Shown: in pieces, positions 7,066 to 11,983 of the stretch
How the letters are laid out: every line of letters starts with the position of its first letter
How positions within the stretch are numbered: position 1 is the first letter of the stretch
DNA from: an uncultured bacterium
GTDB taxonomy: Bacteria; Patescibacteriota; Minisyncoccia; Phycocordibacterales; UBA918
Assembly: GCA_913046815.1 (NCBI GenBank)
Contig: CAJWTE010000016.1
Location: 1 to 11,983, forward strand
DNA: 11,983 nucleotides
Reading direction: 5' to 3'
Notes under the pieces: generated by a model
Told to the model about the DNA's origin: nothing
Seen by the model: the letters and a program-made list of their open reading frames with translations, nothing else
The model's database searches: none
Position numbers and translations under genes: made by a program

Positions 7066-7102
7066 ATTAATTGCTGCAGAAATCTGCGGCAATTTATTTA
7101 TT
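7061..7102 (+). terminator. Hairpin terminator after the surface protein gene
   Basis: An 11-bp stem (7069-7079 with 7084-7094, one G-U pair, loop AAAT) extends past one T-T mismatch by seven A-T pairs (7061-7067 with 7096-7102). The GC-rich core is followed by a T-rich stretch (TTTATTTATT), and A-rich sequence precedes it, so it could stop transcription on either strand. It overlaps the TAA stop. Confidence 0.7.
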
Positions 7103-7108
7103 AGCTCA

Positions 7109-7117
7109 TGATATACT
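7109..7117 (+). promoter_or_regulatory. Extended -10, leaderless start for Cas4-like nuclease operon
   Basis: TGA plus TATACT (7112-7117, five of six bases) is an extended -10 that ends 6 bases before ATG 7124, so initiation is predicted on the A of the start codon. It follows the terminator directly and probably drives the downstream cluster. Confidence 0.55.
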
Positions 7118-7123
7118 CCAATA

Positions 7124-7900
7124 ATGTCGAACTACATATCTAAGTACAATCCAAACAGAGGTTCAGATTGGAATTATGGAGGAGCAAAGTGGCGCTTGTC
7201 CCGTTCAAAAATAGACTTGTACTGTGAGTGTCCACGGTGCTTTTATCTTGATAATAAGCTTGGTACCAAGAGGCCTGGTTTTCCGGCTTTCAATCTTAAT
7301 ATTGCAGTAGACGAACTATTCAAGAAAGAGTTCGATACTTACCGTAAGTCTGCTATCCAGCATCCATTGATGGCTAAATACGGAATTGACGCTGTACCTT
7401 TTGCGCATGAAAAAATTGAGAGTTGGCGAGATAATTTTTCCGGTATTGAGCACTTGCACGAAGAGACAGGTCTCGTAGTCTCAGGCGCTGTTGATGATAT
7501 ATGGCAAAGTCCTGATCAATCTCTTATGATTGTTGATTATAAAGCGACCTCAAAAGAGGGTCGAATTGAGAACCTGGGTGACTCTCCGTGGGAGATACAG
7601 TATCAGCGACAGTTGGGTGTGTATCGTTGGCTACTCGAAGCAAACGGCTTTGAGGTACAGTCCAGAGGATACCTAGTTTATGCTAATGCAGATAAGACCA
7701 CGGATGTTTTTGACGATAGACTCAGTTTTGAAACAACAATCGTGCCAGTAGAGACTACTACTGACTGGATTGTCCCAACGCTACATAGCATCAAGAATAC
7801 TCTGGAAGCCCAGACCTATCCAGAGTCGGGAGAAGGGTGTGACTACTGTCCTTATCGAGACGCATGCGGGAAAAAGCTTCAAGCACTACATAAAAAATAG
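7124..7900 (+). CDS. Cas4/RecB-like PD-(D/E)XK nuclease with Fe-S cysteines
   Basis: Predicted DNA exonuclease of 258 residues. RLSRSKIDLYCECPRCFYL at about 24-42 holds Cys34, Cys36 and Cys39. The nuclease core has Asp124 in GAVDDIW, Asp138 and Lys140 in IVDYKA, and the QYQRQLGVYRWLL motif (Gln159-Tyr160) of RecB-family nucleases. The C-terminal CDYCPYRDAC supplies Cys239, Cys242 and Cys248. One N-terminal and three C-terminal cysteines are the usual 4Fe-4S set in Cas4 and AddB; here two extra N-terminal cysteines exist. There is no CRISPR array or other cas gene nearby, so a general repair or recombination role is more likely than spacer acquisition. ATG 7124 is the first start in frame. The MGMT gene begins 1 base after its stop, suggesting one transcript. 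Confidence 0.85.
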   Translation: MSNYISKYNPNRGSDWNYGGAKWRLSRSKIDLYCECPRCFYLDNKLGTKRPGFPAFNLNIAVDELFKKEFDTYRKSAIQHPLMAKYGIDAVPFAHEKIESWRDNFSGIEHLHEETGLVVSGAVDDIWQSPDQSLMIVDYKATSKEGRIENLGDSPWEIQYQRQLGVYRWLLEANGFEVQSRGYLVYANADKTTDVFDDRLSFETTIVPVETTTDWIVPTLHSIKNTLEAQTYPESGEGCDYCPYRDACGKKLQALHKK

Positions 7901-7901
7901 T

Positions 7902-8159
7902 ATGAGTGGATTCAAAGAAAAAGTACATGAGGTGGTTAAAGCTATTCCGGCCGGACAAACTCTGTCTTATAAAGAAGTTGCCAATATGGCTGGCTCACCT
8001 AAAGGGTATAGAGCAGTTGCCAATCTAATGGCAAGGAACTACAATCAAGACATACCCTGTCACAGAGTTGTGCGAAGTGACGGTGCCTTAGGAGGGTACA
8101 ATCGCGGTGGTGAAGTTGTCAAGAAAGCCAAATTAGTAGCAGAGGGAGTTAAATTTTAA
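7902..8159 (+). CDS. MGMT family protein, minimal methyltransferase domain
   Basis: Protein of 85 residues covering only the DNA-binding C-terminal domain of O6-alkylguanine-DNA alkyltransferase. The helix-turn-helix and arginine finger are in SPKGYRAVANLMARN, and the active site is IPCHRVV with Cys53, followed by GALGGYNRGG. The nucleophilic cysteine is kept, unlike the Trp of Atl1-type proteins, so methyl or alkyl transfer from O6-alkylguanine is plausible. The N-terminal RNase H-like domain of Ogt and Ada (about 80 residues) is missing. The frame opens further upstream to 7770 inside the nuclease gene, but homology begins at ATG 7902 (SGFKEKVHEVVKAIPAGQT), which lies 1 base after the preceding stop. 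Stand-alone domains of this size are common in CPR genomes, from memory. Confidence 0.9.
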   Translation: MSGFKEKVHEVVKAIPAGQTLSYKEVANMAGSPKGYRAVANLMARNYNQDIPCHRVVRSDGALGGYNRGGEVVKKAKLVAEGVKF

Positions 8160-8161
8160 AT

Positions 8162-8470
8162 ATGGATGAGCAACAATTACAACAGGCAGAAGAAAGATTA
8201 AGAAAAACGGAGGACGAGAGAAGAGTTCTTGTACAAAACATAGAGCGACGCCGAACAGAAATCGATAGGGATAAAAGAGCGAGGCGGGATAGTATTGACA
8301 GAGAATTCGCAGCAAAGCTGAAGTTAGCAGAGCAGTGGCGAGATGATCAGTTTGCAAGCTTGGATAAGGGGACTGAGGATTCTCTAAAGGAAGATTCTCT
8401 TAGAATAATGAAACTTGATAAGCAAGTACAGGCTATTAATAGAGAGATCGACAACCTTCGCAGAGGATAG
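8162..8470 (+). CDS. Small charged coiled-coil protein, unknown function
   Basis: Protein of 102 residues with almost continuous helix and coiled-coil character: Glu, Lys, Arg, Asp and Gln dominate, with spaced Leu, Ile and Val in heptad-like positions (QLQQAEERL, VLVQNIERRRTEI, KLDKQVQAINREIDNL). There is no Cys, Gly is found only twice, and Pro is absent. No signal peptide, membrane segment or known catalytic motif is visible. It starts 2 bases after the MGMT stop and ends 2 bases before the HD gene, so it is clearly within the operon. It could be a scaffold or partner of a neighbour, but nothing in the sequence says which. Confidence 0.75.
   Translation: MDEQQLQQAEERLRKTEDERRVLVQNIERRRTEIDRDKRARRDSIDREFAAKLKLAEQWRDDQFASLDKGTEDSLKEDSLRIMKLDKQVQAINREIDNLRRG
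8463..8467 (+). promoter_or_regulatory. Shine-Dalgarno-like site for the HD gene
   Basis: GAGGA lies 5 bases before ATG 8473 and overlaps the end of the coiled-coil gene. It is the only clear Shine-Dalgarno-like sequence before a start in the window, so it supports ATG 8473 and shows that this organism does not fully lack the mechanism. Confidence 0.5.
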
Positions 8471-8472
8471 CC

Positions 8473-9054
8473 ATGTACACTCCGAAAATCGAGAAGGCAC
8501 TTAGAGCTGCTAGCTTACTGCATGAAGGTCAGTATAGGAAAGGTTTGGGTAAGCCACCTTACGTCACTCATTTGGTAGCTGTAGCCATGATAAGCCTTGA
8601 GTTTACTAACGAGGAAGACATTATAGTAGCAGCTCTGTTACACGATACTATTGAAGATACTCCCTATACTGTTAAGGAATTGGAAGAAGACTTTGGTGAA
8701 AAAGTGTGTGACATTGTTGTAACTTTGTCTGAGCCAAAAGAAGTCTCGGATTGGAAAGAGAGAAAAGACTGCTACTTGAATCAACTAAGGAAAGCCTCTC
8801 CTAAAGCATTAATAGTGGCTTGCGCTGATAAAATTCACAACATGCATAGCATAGTTGATGATTACAAAGACCATGAGGACAGGTTTATAAGGGAATTTGG
8901 AGGATCACTTTCGCAGAGATTGGAGCAATACCAAAATTTTGCTAACATTGTGAATAAGCAATTGGAGAATGATATAGTTCATGAGTTCAATCGAGTGTTC
9001 AATTTGTATAAGGATTTTTTAGTTGATATAGAAAACAACAATGTCTCGAATTAG
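8473..9054 (+). CDS. HD-domain hydrolase, MESH1/SpoT (p)ppGpp hydrolase type
   Basis: Protein of 193 residues with the HD metal-dependent phosphohydrolase fold of the RelA/SpoT hydrolase domain. HEGQYRKG (residues 17-24) carries the Arg-Lys pair seen before the metal site in this family; His33 (YVTHLVAVA), His57-Asp58 (LLHDTIEDT) and Asp119 (ADKIHNMHS) are the metal ligands, and Glu61-Asp62 match the catalytic ED pair. Residues after about 150 form a helical tail of unknown role. No synthetase, TGS or ACT domain is present, so it would only degrade (p)ppGpp or a similar nucleotide such as NADPH, as reported for MESH1. It overlaps the oligoendopeptidase gene by 14 bases. Specificity is inferred from family only. 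Confidence 0.85.
   Translation: MYTPKIEKALRAASLLHEGQYRKGLGKPPYVTHLVAVAMISLEFTNEEDIIVAALLHDTIEDTPYTVKELEEDFGEKVCDIVVTLSEPKEVSDWKERKDCYLNQLRKASPKALIVACADKIHNMHSIVDDYKDHEDRFIREFGGSLSQRLEQYQNFANIVNKQLENDIVHEFNRVFNLYKDFLVDIENNNVSN
9024..9032 (+). promoter_or_regulatory. Weak extended -10 before the oligoendopeptidase gene
   Basis: TGA plus TATAGA (9027-9032, four of six bases) ends 8 bases before ATG 9041 and would give a leader of zero to two bases. It lies inside the HD gene, so chance is quite possible. Confidence 0.25.
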
Positions 9055-10819
9055 TAAGAAGAGTAAGAATATTAAAACTGACTGGAATTTAAGAGGTCTT
9101 TTTTATCGCAATGAGAAAGACACTCAAATAGCCAAGGATTGGCAACTGACAGCTGCGGCATACGCCAGCTTCGAGAAAAAGTATAAGTCAGGAAATTACT
9201 TGCGAAGTAGTAAGAGGCTACTTGAGTCTCTACAATCCTATGAGACTCTACAAACACTGCCGACAGCAAAGGCTGCTTATTATTTCTACTATCGGAAGGA
9301 GTTGAATTCTGGAGATCAAGTTGCAGCCAGAGAACTTAACAAGCTTGAACAAGCTTTAGCTAAACTGGAGAACTCGATTCTTTTTTATGAAGTAGGTCTA
9401 GCTACCCTTCCTCCTTCTAAGAAGAGGTTGTACCTGAAAGACAAAAAACTGGCCCACTTCCATACTTTTTTACGAAGAATTTTTGCTGAAGGTGCGCACA
9501 CTCTCTCAGTACCAGAAGAGAAAATAATGAACTTAAAGTCATTGCCAGCAAGAAGTTTATGGATTTCTGCAACGGAGAAAATTTTAAATCAAAGAGTTGT
9601 TAAAGTTGGGAGGAAAGAACTACCTATTCATGGGGCACTAATGGGTTATATGGATAAACCCATCCGAGAAAGGCACGCGATATTTGATGCCACTGCAAAA
9701 GTACTGGAATCAGTAGCGCCTGTGGCTGAAAGTGAACTTAACGCTATTTACATAGACAAGAAAATTTCTGATGAGTTACGGGGCTATAGTCTTCCTTATG
9801 AGGCTACAATTCAAGCTTATGATCAATCAATACAAAGTTTGGATGTATTGAGATCGCTTATAACTACCCGTGGCTATAGGCTGAGTAACAAGTTCTACAC
9901 CATAAAATCTAAGTGGTTGGGAAGAAAGTTGACTTTTATAGACAGAAGTGACGGCAAAACGAGATTGCCAGTTATAGAATTTGAAAAGGCTGTTGATATC
10001 TGCCGCGAGGTTTTTTATGAGGTAAATGAGGAGTACGGTCGTATATTTGACACTATGTTATGCAGTGGTCAGATTGATGTCTACCCTAAGAAAGCAAAAG
10101 GTGGCGGTGCTTTCTGCAGCAGTGGTGTGAATCTGCCTACCTTAGTTTTTCTAAATCAAAGCGATAGTTTGGATGGCTTAAGGACTTTAGCTCATGAAAT
10201 GGGTCATGCGATTCATGCATACCGTAGCAAAAATCAGTCTCCATTGTATGAAGGTCACTCAATCGCTACAGCAGAGACGGCAAGTACCTTCTTTGAAGGA
10301 TTAGTGGTTAGAAGGATGATTGAAAAAGCGAGTGGTAAGGAGAAGGTTGAGCTTCTAAACAAGTATATTTCTGACAATCTGGCCACAATTGTTATGTGCA
10401 TTGCTCGTTTTGAAATAGAGTTAGAGTTCCATAATAAGGTAAGAGAGGGAGGAGAATTGAGTTGGCAAGACATGCAAAAAATTTACTGCAAGCATATGAA
10501 GAAGTTTGCTGGCCCTGACATTGAAATACGCGACAAGGATGGGCTACACTTTATTTACAAGCCTCACTACAGACTCAACTTCTACCAGTACTCATATTCT
10601 TTTGGCAGTTTGATGAGCAACATAATGCTTGGACGTTATCTTAAGAACTCAGATTTTAGAGTTGAACTTGATCAATTCCTCTCTGCTGGCGAGACCTTGT
10701 CAGTTGATGAGATTTTTTCATCTATCGATATTGATGCTGGAATGCAAGCTACTTTGGAGGAAGGGCTGAGTTTATTAGAGCAGGACATGATGGAATTTGC
10801 TAAGCTTACACGAGTATGA
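9041..10819 (+). CDS. M3 family oligoendopeptidase (PepF-like)
   Basis: Zinc metallopeptidase of 592 residues that cleaves short peptides in the cytoplasm; full-length for the family (about 560-600). The zinc site is LAHEMGHAIHAYRS, with His385 and His389 as ligands and Glu386 as catalytic base, and Glu412 in TAETASTFFEG is the third ligand. An N-terminal helical cap follows the usual W-x-L opening (DWNLRGLFYRN near residues 15-25). FCSSG and the late HYRLNFYQYSYSFG segment (about 507-520), with a His-Tyr pair, agree with substrate-binding parts of PepF. No signal peptide is visible. ATG 9041 overlaps the end of the HD gene by 14 bases and no Shine-Dalgarno is seen. The TGA stop overlaps the next start as ATGA. 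The name pepF is not assigned because several M3 subgroups occur. Confidence 0.93.
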   Translation: MSRISKKSKNIKTDWNLRGLFYRNEKDTQIAKDWQLTAAAYASFEKKYKSGNYLRSSKRLLESLQSYETLQTLPTAKAAYYFYYRKELNSGDQVAARELNKLEQALAKLENSILFYEVGLATLPPSKKRLYLKDKKLAHFHTFLRRIFAEGAHTLSVPEEKIMNLKSLPARSLWISATEKILNQRVVKVGRKELPIHGALMGYMDKPIRERHAIFDATAKVLESVAPVAESELNAIYIDKKISDELRGYSLPYEATIQAYDQSIQSLDVLRSLITTRGYRLSNKFYTIKSKWLGRKLTFIDRSDGKTRLPVIEFEKAVDICREVFYEVNEEYGRIFDTMLCSGQIDVYPKKAKGGGAFCSSGVNLPTLVFLNQSDSLDGLRTLAHEMGHAIHAYRSKNQSPLYEGHSIATAETASTFFEGLVVRRMIEKASGKEKVELLNKYISDNLATIVMCIARFEIELEFHNKVREGGELSWQDMQKIYCKHMKKFAGPDIEIRDKDGLHFIYKPHYRLNFYQYSYSFGSLMSNIMLGRYLKNSDFRVELDQFLSAGETLSVDEIFSSIDIDAGMQATLEEGLSLLEQDMMEFAKLTRV

Positions 10820-11046
10820 TTTTACTTTGGGGCATGACATTAAGCTTATTGGGGAAACTTGTGCTGGCGCTTAGTATCCTTCTGGCACATGGAAAAATAT
10901 CTCACACCCATGAAATAGACGAAGAAGTTTTGCATACTTTCAAATTGGAAAAAGTTATGGGACTAGTAGGGATCTTACTTTTAGTGGTCGGGTATATTTT
11001 TGAAGTGCATTCCTTTGGAGGCTTTTCAGCCTTGTTTCATAATTAA
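10816..11046 (+). CDS. Small two-helix membrane protein, unknown function
   Basis: Protein of 76 residues with two predicted membrane segments, about 3-24 (LLWGMTLSLLGKLVLALSIL) and 48-64 (MGLVGILLLVVGYIFEV). The connecting loop has three histidines and acidic residues (HGKISHTHEIDEEVLHTF), which might be a metal-contact patch, but that is only a guess. Its ATG overlaps the peptidase stop (ATGA), so translation is likely coupled; ATG 10834 is a later alternative start. The family is not recognised. Confidence 0.65.
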   Translation: MILLWGMTLSLLGKLVLALSILLAHGKISHTHEIDEEVLHTFKLEKVMGLVGILLLVVGYIFEVHSFGGFSALFHN

Positions 11047-11050
11047 ATAA

Positions 11051-11059
11051 TGCTAGTCT
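11051..11059 (+). promoter_or_regulatory. Weak extended -10 before alaS
   Basis: TGC plus TAGTCT (11054-11059, only three of six bases) ends 7 bases before ATG 11067; TTGTTT at 11032 could serve as -35 with a 16-base spacer. An alternative is CATAAT (11038-11043) with TTGGAG (11015-11020) and a 17-base spacer, giving a leader of about 17 bases. Either is a modest candidate. Confidence 0.3.
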
Positions 11060-11066
11060 ACTTACG

Positions 11067-11983
11067 ATGTCAGGCAACTCAATAAGACAAAAATTTTTAG
11101 ATTACATGAAAGGGAAGGGACACGAGATTGTTCCGAGTTCCGCTCTTGTACCGGAAAATGACCCTACTACACTTTTCACCGGTAGTGGAATGCAACCAAT
11201 GGTGCCTTACCTCTTGGGCGAGACTCACCCAAAAGGAACGCGAATTGTAAATTCACAAAAATGCTTTAGGGCGGAGGATATAGAGGAAGTTGGTGACAAT
11301 AGACATACAACTTTCTTTGAAATGTTAGGCAACTGGTCATTGGGTGACTATTTTAAGGAGGAGCAGATCCCATGGTTCTATGAATTTTTGGTCGATGAGC
11401 TTGGTTTGAATCCAGAAAAAGTGTATGTCACTGCATTTATTGGAGATGAAGAAAATAGTCTCCCTAAAGACACTGAAACAGTACAAATATGGCAGAAGCT
11501 ATTTACCCAAAGAGGAATTACAAGTGCCGTTGCAGAAATTGGTACTGAGGAAGATGGTTACAAGAGAGGTATTAAAGAAGGTGAGCGAATATTTTACTAC
11601 GACAGTAAAAAGAATTGGTGGAGCAGAGCTGGCGTACCAAACAGTATGCCAGCAGGTGAAATAGGAGGGCCTGATAGTGAAGTATTTTATGATTTTGGTA
11701 CCGAACATGACCCAAAATTGGGTGAGTTCTGTCACCCCAACTGCGATTGTGGCCGATTTATGGAGATTGGCAACTCAGTTTTCATGGAGTACATAAAGAC
11801 AGAGAACGGATTTGAGAAGTTGCCAACCCAAAACGTGGATTTTGGTGGTGGGCTAGAGAGAATTGCTGCTGCTGTTAACGACACACCAGACATGTTCGAG
11901 GTCGATCTTTTAGGTAACATTATCCAGGCATTAGAAACTTTTTCCGAAAAGGAGTACGCTGAGAATAAAGATGCATTTCGCAT
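11067..11983 (+). CDS. alaS: Alanyl-tRNA synthetase, N-terminal part (3' truncated by window edge)
   Basis: Class II synthetase that charges tRNA-Ala; only the first 305 residues of the aminoacylation domain are in the window and the frame is open at base 11983. GSGMQPMVPYLLGE (39-52), NSQKCFRAEDIEEVGDN (62-78, motif 2 region with Arg68) and HTTFFEMLGNWSLGDYFK (80-97) are diagnostic. Motif 3 is VDFGGGLER (257-265). GGPDSE lies near residues 200-205. Residues 222-228 read CHPNCDC, in place of the segment that in E. coli precedes the EIWN-type strand, here EIGNSVFMEY. ATG 11067 is chosen because the first residues (SGNSIRQKFLDYMKGKGH) match the usual AlaRS opening; it lies 20 bases after the small membrane protein gene. 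The editing and C-Ala domains cannot be assessed. Confidence 0.96.
   Translation, partial: MSGNSIRQKFLDYMKGKGHEIVPSSALVPENDPTTLFTGSGMQPMVPYLLGETHPKGTRIVNSQKCFRAEDIEEVGDNRHTTFFEMLGNWSLGDYFKEEQIPWFYEFLVDELGLNPEKVYVTAFIGDEENSLPKDTETVQIWQKLFTQRGITSAVAEIGTEEDGYKRGIKEGERIFYYDSKKNWWSRAGVPNSMPAGEIGGPDSEVFYDFGTEHDPKLGEFCHPNCDCGRFMEIGNSVFMEYIKTENGFEKLPTQNVDFGGGLERIAAAVNDTPDMFEVDLLGNIIQALETFSEKEYAENKDAFR

Noticed and set aside
7124..7900. CRISPR-Cas locus suggested by the Cas4-like nuclease
   Set aside because: No repeat-spacer array and no other cas gene are present in the window.
7770..7901. Upstream extension of the MGMT reading frame into the nuclease gene
   Set aside because: The extension has no MGMT homology, overlaps a well-supported gene, and ATG 7902 matches the usual domain start.
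8162..10819. Toxin-antitoxin or defence system formed by coiled-coil, HD and peptidase genes
   Set aside because: The HD and peptidase genes are well explained by housekeeping families, and no toxin motif is visible in the small gene.
11425..11664. 79-residue + frame near the right edge
   Set aside because: It is a shadow of alaS, which runs through in another frame and has clear motifs.
11499..11983. Minus-strand frames of 78 and 83 residues at the right edge
   Set aside because: Both are antisense to alaS and their sequences look like reversed coding sequence, not proteins.

Overview
This window most resembles a Candidate Phyla Radiation (Patescibacteria) genome, probably a Parcubacteria-type lineage. 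The evidence is the moderately AT-rich sequence, dense packing with every gene on the + strand, and several features I associate with this group. These are a sigma-region-4/HARE-HTH protein, a bitopic membrane protein resembling the N-terminal part of a type IV coupling protein, an ATP-cone nuclease, a DUF7282-like anchored surface protein, a minimal MGMT-domain protein, and an AlaRS with a CHPNCDC insertion. The assignment is from memory of family patterns, not from a search. The standard code (table 11) holds: TAG, TAA and TGA all act as stops, and no in-frame TGA is seen in any gene.

Layout. Positions 1-1047 hold the 3' part of leuS. A promoter-bearing gap of 81 bases leads to a transcription-factor-like gene (1129-2154). 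A perfect 16-bp inverted repeat (2160-2192) separates it from a membrane protein gene (2206-3585) that is followed after 2 bases by mltG (3588-4565). mnmA (4598-5659) overlaps an ATP-cone plus PD-(D/E)XK nuclease gene (5647-6480). A lone surface protein gene (6532-7065) ends in a clear hairpin terminator (7061-7102). A tight cluster then runs to the right edge: Cas4-like Fe-S nuclease (7124-7900), MGMT domain (7902-8159), coiled-coil protein (8162-8470), HD hydrolase of the MESH1/SpoT type (8473-9054), M3-family oligoendopeptidase (9041-10819), a two-helix membrane protein (10816-11046), and the 5' part of alaS (11067-11983, open at the edge). There are no tRNA or rRNA genes, CRISPR arrays, insertion sequences or gene-free stretches over 300 bases.

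How it works together. Most of this is housekeeping: two aminoacyl-tRNA synthetases, tRNA U34 thiolation, peptidoglycan processing and peptide turnover. Two nuclease genes of different PD-(D/E)XK branches lie about 0.6 kb apart, one with a nucleotide-sensing ATP-cone and the other paired with an alkylation-repair domain. The most striking recurrent signal is regulatory. Several genes have no Shine-Dalgarno but have a -10 element, often with an extended TGn, that ends 6 bases before the start codon, so predicted transcription starts at the first base of the start codon. This suggests leaderless mRNAs. I see no defence or mobile system that I would call new.
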